A DNA stretch of 20,511 bases from assembly GCA_958443615.1 (NCBI GenBank), contig CAUCLI010000022.1:1-20511 (forward strand), in the 5' to 3' direction. Shown here in pieces: positions 1-6,865 of this stretch. Below the pieces are notes generated by a model. The model searched no databases, was not told the origin of the DNA, and saw only the letters and a list, made by a program, of their open reading frames with translations. Numbering within the stretch: position 1 is the first letter of the stretch; each line of letters opens with the position of its first letter. The position numbers and the translations under genes are program-made. Source of the stretch: an uncultured Collinsella sp. (GTDB lineage Bacteria > Actinomycetota > Coriobacteriia > Coriobacteriales > Coriobacteriaceae).

Positions 1-31
1 GTTTTCGGGCGGCCGCGTTTTATTCCCGACC

Positions 32-104
32 GGTGTAATTTGGGACGGGTGCCTTTTACACATCTAGCTACGATGTGTAAAACGCACCCGTCCCCAATTA
101 CACC
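32..104. repeat. REPIN-like hairpin, 33-bp arms
   Basis: An inverted repeat has arms at 32-64 and 72-104 that pair at 31 of 33 positions around a 7-nt loop. The arms contain the core GGGAC-G-GGTGC next to AATT. Degenerate half-copies of the right arm continue at about 105-129. There is no T-run, so it is not a typical intrinsic terminator. The same AATT/GGGAC core recurs in the intergenic hairpins near 5.9 kb and 11.5 kb, which suggests one family of short palindromic repeats (REPIN-like). The arm pairing is read directly; the family assignment is inference. Confidence 0.75.
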
Positions 105-214
105 AAGCGCACCCGTCTCTAATTGCGCCGTCGACCCATGGGAATGCAACCGTTTTTGTTTCATGGCGGTTTCCATGGTTGCCCGTTATGGGGTACCCTG
201 TTAAGCTAATCCCC

Positions 215-334
215 ATGATTACGTTTGTCGGACATATCGCGAGCATGATGATGGTCATGGAGATGCCCTCGCCCGGGCACTTTGTCATGCCGCGCGATTT
301 CCGCGTGCTGACCGAGACCGGGCGCCTCCACTAG
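215..334 (+). CDS. putative Met-rich leader peptide or small protein upstream of metN
   Basis: A 39-codon frame ends at TAG 332-334, 60 nt before metN. Its middle reads MMMVMEM (nt 245-265), giving 7 Met in 39 residues. From about 245 to the stop nearly every codon ends in G or C, as in the real genes of this window, which argues for translation. The start is uncertain. ATG 188 would give 48 residues, ATG 215 gives 39, and neither has a clear Shine-Dalgarno sequence. A weak TTGCCC/TAAGCT pair at 179-184 and 202-207 would place a transcript start at ATG 215, making it leaderless. A Met cluster ahead of a methionine importer would suit a ribosome-stalling attenuator, but this is inference. It could also be the degraded tail of a lost gene. 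Confidence 0.35.
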   Translation: MITFVGHIASMMMVMEMPSPGHFVMPRDFRVLTETGRLH

Positions 335-378
335 GCCGTCTCCGGCGGGAGATGGCCGCTTATCCCAAAACCATCTTC
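334..378 (+). promoter_or_regulatory. two mutually exclusive hairpins before metN
   Basis: Positions 334-343 can pair with 348-357 (10 bp including one G-U, GGCG loop), starting on the last base of the leader stop codon. Alternatively 348-355 can pair with 371-378 (8 bp including one G-U), close to the metN ribosome binding site GGAG at 383-386. The two folds share 348-355 and exclude each other, as in attenuator or translation-control leaders. No U-tract follows, so a simple intrinsic terminator is unlikely. No SAM-riboswitch (S-box) core was recognised by eye. Pairings are read from sequence; function is inferred. Confidence 0.3.
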
Positions 379-394
379 AAGCGGAGTATTCCTC

Positions 395-1285
395 GTGATC
401 AGCATCAAGCATGTGTACAAATCTTTCCCTGCGCCCAAGGCGTCTGGCAAGGCGCGCCGCAATGCCGGCGCAGATGTTTCCTACGCCGCATCGGTGAGCG
501 GAAACCCGGCGCTCGGCGCCGCGGCCGCTGTCCAGGCAGCCGATGAGGCCGCCGAGGCCCTGGCCCCCGTCGAGGCCGACGGGTTCGTCCACGCCCTCTC
601 CGATATCAACATCGAGATCGCCGACGGTGACATCTTCGGCATCATCGGTATGAGCGGCGCCGGCAAGTCCACGCTTGTGCGCACCATCAACCTGCTCGAG
701 CGCCCCACGTCGGGCGTCATCGAGGTCGACGGGCGCGACGTCACCACTCTCGCAGGTGCGGAGCTGCGCGCGTATCGTCGCCGCGTGGCCATGATCTTCC
801 AGAACTTCGGCCTGCTCGCACAAAAGACCGTGTTGGACAACGTGTGCTTCCCGTTCCTCGCCGCCTCCGGCAAGGTGACTGCCGAGAACCGCGCCCGAGC
901 GCTCGAGCTTCTCGACCGCGTCGGCTTGGCCGAGAAGGCCCAGAGCTATCCCGGCCAGCTGTCCGGCGGCCAGAAGCAGCGCGTGGCCATCGCCCGCGCG
1001 CTGGCCTGCGAGCCCGAGGTGATTCTCTGCGACGAGGCGACCTCCGCGCTCGACCCCAAGAGCACCAACACCATCCTCAAGCTGCTGCGCGACATCAACC
1101 GCGAGACCGGCGTGACGCTGGTGGTCATCACCCACTCCATGGATGTGGTCGAGAAGATCTGCAACAACGTCGCGGTGCTCGAGCACGGCCGCGTGGTGGA
1201 GCAGGGGAGCGTGGCGAAGGTGTTCGCCGAGCCCCAGGCCGAGGCCACGCGCGTGCTGCTTGGAAAGGTGGATTGGGATGCTTAA
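395..1285 (+). CDS. metN: Methionine ABC transporter ATP-binding protein MetN
   Basis: This is the ATPase subunit that powers methionine import with MetI and lipoprotein MetQ at the cytoplasmic face of the membrane. All ABC motifs are present: Walker A GMSGAGKST (residues 85-93), Q-loop Gln136, signature LSGGQ (189-193), Walker B ILCDE (210-214) and switch His247. The start is GTG 395, with GGAG 8 nt upstream. Two features are odd. Residues about 14-62 are an Ala-rich insert between the first strand and the VHAL segment, where most MetN proteins have only a few residues. The protein also ends at 296 residues, soon after the ATPase core, so it lacks the C-terminal NIL domain that in E. coli MetN (343 residues) binds methionine and shuts transport off. 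The gene overlaps metI by 8 nt. The assignment to methionine rests mainly on its MetI and MetQ partners. Confidence 0.94.
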   Translation: MISIKHVYKSFPAPKASGKARRNAGADVSYAASVSGNPALGAAAAVQAADEAAEALAPVEADGFVHALSDINIEIADGDIFGIIGMSGAGKSTLVRTINLLERPTSGVIEVDGRDVTTLAGAELRAYRRRVAMIFQNFGLLAQKTVLDNVCFPFLAASGKVTAENRARALELLDRVGLAEKAQSYPGQLSGGQKQRVAIARALACEPEVILCDEATSALDPKSTNTILKLLRDINRETGVTLVVITHSMDVVEKICNNVAVLEHGRVVEQGSVAKVFAEPQAEATRVLLGKVDWDA

Positions 1286-1943
1286 CGATTTCCTCGCGGA
1301 GTTTGCTCCGCTGCTCATTCAGGGCACCATCGACACGCTCGTCATGGTGTTCGCGTCCACTGCGGTCGCCTATGTGCTCGGCACGGTGCTCGGCGTCGTG
1401 CTGCACCTCACCGCGTCGGACGGCCTGCGCCCCGTGCCCGCGCTGAACGCGGTGCTGGGCTGGGTGGTCAACATCGGCCGCTCGCTTCCGTTCATCATCC
1501 TGCTGATCGCCCTCATGCCCGCCACTCAGGCGCTTGTGGGCACCTCCACGGGTGTGGTGGGCGTCATCCCACCGCTGGTGGTTGCGACCGCCCCGTTCGT
1601 GGCCCGCATGGTCGAGCAGTCGCTCGCCGAGGTGGGCCGCGACGCCGTGGAGGCTGCTGAGGCGTGCGGCGCGTCCGTACCCCGCATCGTATTCTCGGCG
1701 CTTCTGCCCGAGGCGCTGCCGAGTATCGTGCGCGGCATCGCCGTGACGCTCATCGCCGTGCTGGGCTACACCGCCATCGCCGGCGCCGTGGGCGCGGGCG
1801 GCCTGGGCGATATCGCCATCCGCTACGGTTACTACCGCTACGAGGACGGCGCCATGATCGCCACGGTCGTGCTGCTCATCGTGCTCGTCCAGCTCATCCA
1901 GTCCGTGTGCAATCTCATCGCCCGCAAGGTCGACCATCGCTGA
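1278..1943 (+). CDS. metI: Methionine ABC transporter permease MetI
   Basis: This is the membrane-spanning subunit of the methionine importer, 221 residues, the usual MetI length, with about five hydrophobic segments. The MetI-type stretch GRSLPFIILL (67-76) and the coupling loop EAA...G (125-131), which docks on the ATPase, are both visible. ATG 1278 is chosen because it follows an AAAGGTGG ribosome site and overlaps the end of metN by 8 nt, indicating translational coupling. Longer upstream frames only read through metN. A 125-nt gap separates it from metQ. Confidence 0.94.
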   Translation: MLNDFLAEFAPLLIQGTIDTLVMVFASTAVAYVLGTVLGVVLHLTASDGLRPVPALNAVLGWVVNIGRSLPFIILLIALMPATQALVGTSTGVVGVIPPLVVATAPFVARMVEQSLAEVGRDAVEAAEACGASVPRIVFSALLPEALPSIVRGIAVTLIAVLGYTAIAGAVGAGGLGDIAIRYGYYRYEDGAMIATVVLLIVLVQLIQSVCNLIARKVDHR

Positions 1944-2068
1944 CGGGTTTACCCGGGTATCGCATCCGGCGATCAATTGTCGCTTGCGTCAACCTGCGGC
2001 ATCTGGGAAACCCCGTCTGGTCCCCGGACCATTCATCTCTCGATAATTTCCTCCGAAAGGATCCTGTC

Positions 2069-2935
2069 ATGAAGAACCTCAACACCTCCTTCTCCCGTCG
2101 CACCCTGCTCAAGTCCGTCGCCGCCGGCCTGGGTGTCGCCGCGCTGGGCGGCCTGACCGCCTGCGGCGGCTCCGAGGCTCCCGCCGGCTCCGCCGCGGCC
2201 GATTCCGCCGTGTTGACCGTCGCCGCCAGCCCCGCCCCGCACGCCGAGATCCTCACCGATTTCGCCGCGCCGCTGCTGGCCGAGCAGGGCATCGGGCTCA
2301 AGGTGAAGGAGTACACCGATTACATCCAGCCCAACAAGGACACCACCTCCGGCTCGGTCGATGCCAACTACTTCCAGCACATCACCTATCTCGAGGACTA
2401 TAACGAGAAGAACGGCACCGACCTCGTGTCCGCCGGCTTGATCCACTACGAGCCGTTCGCGGTGTACGCCGGAACCTCCGACGACCTCGACAACATTTCC
2501 GACGGTGCCACGATCGCGATTCCGAATGACCCCACCAATGAGGGCCGCGCCCTGCTGCTCCTGCAGGACCTGGGCCTGATCACCCTCGCCGATCCCGAGA
2601 ATCTCGAGGCCACGCCCAAGGACATCAAGGACAACCCGCACAACCTCGAGTTCCAGGAGCTCGAGGCGGCCGCCCTGCCGCGCGCCCTTTCCTCCGTCGA
2701 CTTCGCGGTCATCAACGGCAACTACGCCATCGAGGCCGGTTATCACGTCGCCGACGCCCTCGCGCACGAGTCCTCCGACTCGCTCGCCGTCGAGAAGTAC
2801 GCCAACATCATCTGCGTCGCCAAGGGCCAGGAGGATTCCAAGGGTATCAAGGCTCTCGTCGAGGTGCTCACCTCCGAGGACTTCAAGGTCTACCTCGAGG
2901 AGAACTACGGCGAGGACGTGCTTCCCGCGTTCTAG
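2069..2935 (+). CDS. metQ: Methionine-binding lipoprotein MetQ (NlpA family)
   Basis: This is the substrate-binding lipoprotein that captures methionine outside the membrane and delivers it to MetI. It has 288 residues. The N-terminus carries a twin-arginine-like motif SRRTLLK (9-15), a hydrophobic stretch and a lipobox LTAC with lipidation Cys32, so it is probably a Tat-exported lipoprotein. The mature part matches the NlpA family: substrate-binding lobe near QPNKDTTSGSVDANYFQH, then YEPFAVY and AIPNDPTNEGRAL. ATG 2069 has GAAAGGA 8 nt upstream. The 125-nt gap after metI has no convincing promoter, so co-transcription with metNI is likely. A strong terminator follows at 2996-3025. Other NlpA-family ligands cannot be excluded from sequence alone. 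Confidence 0.94.
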   Translation: MKNLNTSFSRRTLLKSVAAGLGVAALGGLTACGGSEAPAGSAAADSAVLTVAASPAPHAEILTDFAAPLLAEQGIGLKVKEYTDYIQPNKDTTSGSVDANYFQHITYLEDYNEKNGTDLVSAGLIHYEPFAVYAGTSDDLDNISDGATIAIPNDPTNEGRALLLLQDLGLITLADPENLEATPKDIKDNPHNLEFQELEAAALPRALSSVDFAVINGNYAIEAGYHVADALAHESSDSLAVEKYANIICVAKGQEDSKGIKALVEVLTSEDFKVYLEENYGEDVLPAF

Positions 2936-2995
2936 TGCGCCTGCCACCGTCGCGCGCCCTGGCGCTCAAAGATGCGTGACGGCTATTGTCGTGAG

Positions 2996-3025
2996 AGGCG
3001 GCCGTCGTTTGGCGGTCGCCTTTTT
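2996..3025 (+). terminator. Intrinsic terminator of the metNIQ operon
   Basis: A 9-bp stem (2996-3004 with 3013-3021, one G-U pair) with an 8-nt loop is followed by a run of T at 3021-3025. It lies 60 nt after the metQ stop. Confidence 0.85.
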
Positions 3026-3142
3026 CATGCCGATGGCGGCTGCGGGGCCCCGTTGCCCGAACCGTCGCGAACGTTACTTGCATAAGGGGCCGCGCGCGTT
3101 ACCATCAGGGGCGCATGGAACCGATTTTGAGCGGAGCGTTTC

Positions 3143-4153
3143 GTGGAAGAGCAGAATATGCAGACGGGTGTATCGGCGGCGGAGGGTCCCGCGCCGCGAG
3201 TCGCGGCTCATCACACGACGCCGGTCGAGCCCCTCGAGCATCTCGTGAGCGAGGAGGACATCCGCCGCGGCGAGCAGGCCGGCGCCCGACGCAGCAAGGA
3301 TCCGGGCTTCCTGCGCTTCTTCGCCATCCTGAACGGCGGGCTCATCTTGACTGCCCTGGCCATCGTGCTGTTCAAGACACCCAACCACTTTGCATTTGGC
3401 GGCACCTCCGGCGTGTCGGTCATCCTGTCGACGCTGTTCCCCACGTTGCCGGTCGGCGCCTTCATGTGGATCATCAACATCGTGTTGGTCGTGCTGGGGT
3501 TTATCTTCCTCGAGCGCAAGGCGATCCTGTGGAGCGTGTTCGCATCGTTCGCGCTCTCGGGTTATGTCTCGCTGTTCGAAATGCTGTTCCCCGGAGCGTC
3601 GACGGCGTCCGTCACGGGGGATATGTGGCTCGACCTGTGCTTCGCCGTGATCCTGCCGGCGACAGGCAGCGCCATGGTGTTCGACATCGGCGCGTCGACG
3701 GGTGGCACCGACATCCTCGCGATGATCCTCAAGCGCCATAGCACGCTCGAGATCGGGCGCGCGTTGCTGCTGGTGGACGTCGGTATCGTGTGCATCGCGG
3801 CGGTGCTGTACGGCCCGCGCGTGGGCCTGTATTGCGTGCTCGGCCTGTTCGCCAAGACGCTCGTCGTGGACAAGGCGATCGAGAGCATCCACCTGCGGAA
3901 GGTCTGCACCATCATCTGCCGCGAGCCGCTCAAGGTGGAAACCTACATCGTCAAGGAGCTCAACCGAACGGCGACCATCAGCCGCGGATACGGCGCGTTC
4001 TCGGGTCAGCTCGTGACGGTGATCATGTGCGTGTTGAGTCGCCGCGAGGCAGTGAGGCTGCGCCGATACGCGCGCGAGGTCGATCCGGGGTGCTTCATCA
4101 CGATCGTGGACAGCTCCGAGATCGTGGGGAAGGGGTTTAGGGGCGTCAACTAA
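3143..4153 (+). CDS. YitT family membrane protein (DUF161/DUF2179)
   Basis: This is a 336-residue integral membrane protein of the YitT family, whose transport or signalling role is not established. After a hydrophilic, charged N-terminal extension of about 55 residues come several hydrophobic segments between roughly 60 and 235, with the family stretch FGGTSGVSVIL and ASTGGTDILAMIL. A cytoplasmic C-terminal DUF2179-like domain (about 245-332) contains TATISRGYGAFSG and ends in the usual EIVGKGFRG. The start is taken at GTG 3143 because GGAG lies 6 nt upstream; ATG 3158 is possible. It appears to be monocistronic. Its last 4 nt overlap the end of the convergent engB gene. Confidence 0.88.
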   Translation: MEEQNMQTGVSAAEGPAPRVAAHHTTPVEPLEHLVSEEDIRRGEQAGARRSKDPGFLRFFAILNGGLILTALAIVLFKTPNHFAFGGTSGVSVILSTLFPTLPVGAFMWIINIVLVVLGFIFLERKAILWSVFASFALSGYVSLFEMLFPGASTASVTGDMWLDLCFAVILPATGSAMVFDIGASTGGTDILAMILKRHSTLEIGRALLLVDVGIVCIAAVLYGPRVGLYCVLGLFAKTLVVDKAIESIHLRKVCTIICREPLKVETYIVKELNRTATISRGYGAFSGQLVTVIMCVLSRREAVRLRRYAREVDPGCFITIVDSSEIVGKGFRGVN

Positions 4154-4797
4154 TCGACGGCGGCTTCGTCGGCCTCAGGCGTCGGTTCATCCTCATCATC
4201 GCCGCCGTCGAGGCAATAGTCGACGATGGCCTGCTTGAGGCGGTCGATGCCCAGGCCGGATTCGCTGCTCGTGACGATGAGGCGGTCAGCGGGCACGCCG
4301 AGCTGCTTGCGGATGCTCGCCGCCTGCTTGCCCTGCTGCGATTTGGAGAGCTTGTCGGCCTTGGTGAGGCAGACGATGAAGTTGAAGCCGTTCTCGCGCA
4401 GGAACTCGATCATCTGCAGGTCGAGCTTGCTCGGGTCGTGGCGGATGTCCACGAGGGAGACGACCAGGTTGAAGCTGCGCTCGGAATCGAAGAAGTCGCC
4501 GATGAGGCGCGCCCAGCGGTCGCGCTCGGCCTTGCTGCGCTGGGCGAAGCCGTAGCCGGGCAGGTCGACGAAGTGCACACCGTCGGCCTCGAAGAAGTTG
4601 ACGTTGGCGGTCTTGCCCGGGGTGGAGGACACCTTCACCAGGCCGCGGCGGTTGAACAGCTTGTTCATGATGGAGGACTTGCCCACGTTGGAGCGACCCA
4701 CGAAGCTGACCTCGGGGCAGGTCGACGGCGGGATCTGCGACGCCTTGCCGTAACTGGCGACGAAGTGGACCTTGTTGTAGTTGATGGCCTCTGCCAT
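4150..4797 (-). CDS. engB: Ribosome biogenesis GTP-binding protein YihA/EngB
   Basis: This is an essential-type TRAFAC GTPase that helps assemble the large ribosomal subunit. It has 215 residues, with G1 GRSNVGKSS (34-42), the G2 region around TPGKT (59-63), G3 DLPGYG (78-83), G4 TKAD (145-148) and a G5-like SSESG. An acidic tail of about 20 residues follows the GTPase fold. The ATG at 4797 is preceded by GAGAGG; a longer frame upstream only reads GC-rich repeat DNA. The nucleosidase gene lies upstream in the same orientation, 208 nt away. Its stop codon overlaps the stop of the convergent yitT-like gene, leaving no space for a terminator. Confidence 0.95.
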   Translation of the reverse strand: MAEAINYNKVHFVASYGKASQIPPSTCPEVSFVGRSNVGKSSIMNKLFNRRGLVKVSSTPGKTANVNFFEADGVHFVDLPGYGFAQRSKAERDRWARLIGDFFDSERSFNLVVSLVDIRHDPSKLDLQMIEFLRENGFNFIVCLTKADKLSKSQQGKQAASIRKQLGVPADRLIVTSSESGLGIDRLKQAIVDYCLDGGDDEDEPTPEADEAAVD

Positions 4798-4866
4798 GGG
4801 AATGCCTCTCTGTGCGGTCGGGTCGGGCGGCGGAGTTCGCGTGCGATGCGGGTGCGCCGTCATCGT

Positions 4867-4984
4867 TCGGGGCGTGTGCGCGTGGGCCGGGCGGCGACGT
4901 GCGCTCGGGGCGTGTGCGCGTGGGCCGGGCGGCGACGTGTGCCCGGGGTGCGGCGACGTGTGCCCGGGGTGCGGCGACGTGCGC
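4867..4984. repeat. GC-rich tandem repeats (2 x 38 bp, then 2 x 21 bp)
   Basis: Two 38-bp units at 4867-4904 and 4905-4942 differ at a single base. They are followed by two 21-bp units at 4943-4963 and 4964-4984 that share the GGCGACGTG core with the 38-bp units, so they look like internally deleted versions. The array fills the 208-nt gap between the nucleosidase gene and engB. Both are on the minus strand, so the array would be transcribed if they form an operon. No protein or hairpin function was recognised. Confidence 0.8.
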
Positions 4985-5005
4985 TCGGGGGTGCGGGCGG
5001 CGCCG

Positions 5006-5818
5006 TTAGTCGCGCGGTTCGATGCCGAGCTGGACGGCGAGGCGGCGCACGATGGAGAGCACGAGCGAGCTGGCGCTCTCGGCGTACTCCTCCAGGTCGA
5101 ACTCGCGGGAGGACAGCGCATCGTAGCTCTCGTCGCAGTTGTCGGAGATGGCGCGCAGGACCAGGCAGTCGATGCCGTTCTTGGCGGCGACGTGCGCGAT
5201 GGCGGCGCCCTCCATCTCCACGCAGTCGCCCTGCGTGGCGGCGATGGCGGCGGCCTTGGGTTCGGCACCGCTCACGAAGCGGTTGCCCGTGGCGATGGTG
5301 CCGCGCAGGAAGCGCTGCGGCTCGGCGTCGGTGTTGTTGCGACGGAAAAGCGTCGCATCGGCCTCGGCGCGGGCGGCGGCGACATCCTCCTCGGCCAGCG
5401 CCGCATCGACGTAGCCGTGCGCGCGCAGGGTCTTCTCGGCCAGTTCGACCAGAAAGTCGCTGCTGGAGAATTCCTCGAGCCCCGGTGCGGACTCGGCGAT
5501 GAGGGCGGTGTCGGTGTCGAGGTAGCGCAGGCGCTCGCCGATCACCACATCGCCGATGTGCAGGGCGGGGTTGAGGCCCCCGGCGATGCCGGAGAAGATG
5601 ATGGCGTTGGCACCGTGCGCGCTGATGAGGTGCTGCGCTGCGGCCGCGGCGTTGACGGTGCCCATGCCGGCCGTGGTGGCCACGACGGTGAAGCCATGGT
5701 ATTCGCCGCCCACGATGCGCAGGCCGGCCTCGTCCGCGACGGTGCCCTTCTCGACGGCGGCGTAGATCTGGCGCACTTCCTTCTCGAGCGCGCCGATGAT
5801 GGCGATGACAGGTGCCAT
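5006..5818 (-). CDS. mtnN: 5'-methylthioadenosine/S-adenosylhomocysteine nucleosidase
   Basis: This enzyme cleaves adenine from methylthioadenosine and S-adenosylhomocysteine, by-products of SAM use, feeding methionine recycling in the cytoplasm. It has 270 residues. The N-terminal IIGALEKEV carries Glu12, FSGIAGGL forms the ribose-site loop, the VEMEGAA loop carries Glu201 and Glu203, and RAISDN carries Asp226, matching the catalytic Asp197 of the E. coli enzyme. It is about 40 residues longer than the E. coli protein (232); the extra length is an Ala/Glu-rich stretch around residues 115-165. ATG 5818 opens directly at the conserved N-terminal strand. A TAGAAT-like -10 lies upstream on the minus strand but lacks a good -35. 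The methionine importer 2 kb away fits the same pathway. Confidence 0.93.
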   Translation of the reverse strand: MAPVIAIIGALEKEVRQIYAAVEKGTVADEAGLRIVGGEYHGFTVVATTAGMGTVNAAAAAQHLISAHGANAIIFSGIAGGLNPALHIGDVVIGERLRYLDTDTALIAESAPGLEEFSSSDFLVELAEKTLRAHGYVDAALAEEDVAAARAEADATLFRRNNTDAEPQRFLRGTIATGNRFVSGAEPKAAAIAATQGDCVEMEGAAIAHVAAKNGIDCLVLRAISDNCDESYDALSSREFDLEEYAESASSLVLSIVRRLAVQLGIEPRD

Positions 5819-5865
5819 GGGTCTCCAATCCTCAAATTCAATCGCGACCTATTCTACCAGCAGGG

Positions 5866-6010
5866 AGTCTCAACTGCTCAATTGGGGACAGGTGCAAATT
5901 GAGACTTCCCACGATTGCGGGCAGCGCCTCGTCCACCGTGGGCGGTCCCGAGCGGCCGATGTAGGGACGTGCCAATTCGTACCAATTTGCACCTGTCCCC
6001 AATTGAGACT
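5866..6010. repeat. REPIN-like inverted repeat pair, perfect 24-bp arms
   Basis: Positions 5877-5900 and 5984-6007 are perfect 24-bp inverted copies carrying the core GGGGACAGGTGC flanked by AATT, separated by 83 nt. A shorter sequence, AGTCTCAA (5866-5873), is complementary to TTGAGACT at both 5899-5906 and 6003-6010, so several alternative folds are possible. The unit fills about half of the 303-nt gap between mtnN and the TetR gene. It shares its core with the hairpins at 32-104 and 11491-11533. Confidence 0.75.
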
Positions 6011-6054
6011 CTGTGCAGATATGCTCCCGATTAGATAGACGTTCCGTGATGATT

Positions 6055-6076
6055 CACACTGTGTGCAATAATGCAC
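6055..6076. promoter_or_regulatory. Overlapping palindromes upstream of the TetR gene (operator candidate)
   Basis: CACACTGTGTG (6055-6065) is a perfect palindrome. It overlaps a second one, GTGCA-ATAA-TGCAC (6063-6076). The pair lies about 45-65 nt before the TetR start, where an autoregulatory operator would be expected. A TetR protein binding here is inference from position and symmetry only. Confidence 0.35.
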
Positions 6077-6121
6077 GGCGAGTGAATTATCGAGTATCGT
6101 CGGATCCGGGAAAGGGGCTCA

Positions 6122-6865
6122 ATGCCTCATATCGACACATCGCCGCAGCCGCTCAAATCCGACCGCCGCATCCTGCGCTCGCAGCGCGCCCTGCGCGAGG
6201 CGCTGGTAGCGGAGCTCAACGCGGGGACGGACATCGCCCGCGTGAGCGTCGCCGCCCTCACCGAGCGCGCGGGTCTCACGCGCCGCACCTTCTACTCGCA
6301 TTACAGGGACATCCCCGACTTCATCGATCAGGTCGAGGATGCGCTCCTCGCCGAGATTCGCGTCCGCGTGCGCGCGATCGCCGAGGCCACGCTGCCCGAC
6401 CTGTACGGCAACATCGAGCGCCTCGAGCCGGCGCCCGGTTCGGTCGAGCTGCTCACGTATATCTCCGAAAACCGCGACCTCATCGGCGCGCTCATCGGCC
6501 CCGCCGGCGATCAGGCGTTTATCAAGAAGGTCATCGACATGGCGTGCGCCGAGGTGTCCGACCGCATGCAGACGGGCATCCTGCCCGCCGCGGTGGGCGC
6601 CTTCTTCGATTACTACCTCTCCTCGGTGGTCTCCTCCGAGGTGGGTGTGGTTCAGCGCTGGTTCGAGCGCGGCCTGGCCGAGAGCCCCGAGACCATGGCG
6701 CGCATCATGACGGTGATCGCCTTCGTGCGTCCGGGCGACCTGTACGGCATGCCCATCGATATCAACGTCCCCGCCTACGGCGCCAAGCTCATGGGGCTGA
6801 ATATTGACATTCCGGCTATAGACTTCAACGACATCACCTCAGGTTCCACAGGGAGGAACGACTGA
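6122..6865 (+). CDS. TetR-family transcriptional regulator
   Basis: This is a 247-residue DNA-binding regulator. The helix-turn-helix lies at about residues 42-61 (SVAALTERAGLTRRTFYSHY), with the tyrosine-rich end typical of TetR proteins. The rest should be a helical ligand-binding and dimerisation domain; its ligand is unknown. AAAGGGG precedes ATG 6122. The stop TGA (6863-6865) shares its last A with the ATG of the downstream activase gene, so the two are very probably translated in step and the regulator may control its own operon. A thioester or acyl-CoA-linked ligand would suit the neighbour but is only a guess. The C-terminal tail of about 40 residues beyond the usual fold is hydrophilic. 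Confidence 0.88.
   Translation: MPHIDTSPQPLKSDRRILRSQRALREALVAELNAGTDIARVSVAALTERAGLTRRTFYSHYRDIPDFIDQVEDALLAEIRVRVRAIAEATLPDLYGNIERLEPAPGSVELLTYISENRDLIGALIGPAGDQAFIKKVIDMACAEVSDRMQTGILPAAVGAFFDYYLSSVVSSEVGVVQRWFERGLAESPETMARIMTVIAFVRPGDLYGMPIDINVPAYGAKLMGLNIDIPAIDFNDITSGSTGRND

Noticed and set aside
64..288. 74-codon minus-strand frame at the window start
   Set aside because: It begins inside the opposite strand of a plus-strand frame with better codon bias, runs into the hairpin repeat, and shows no domain.
130..394. SAM riboswitch (S-box) upstream of the methionine importer
   Set aside because: The conserved S-box core and terminator with U-tract were looked for by eye and not found; the only structures seen are two small competing hairpins.
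377..1318. Minus-strand open frame opposite metN
   Set aside because: metN carries all ABC motifs; the antisense frame is a compositional shadow.
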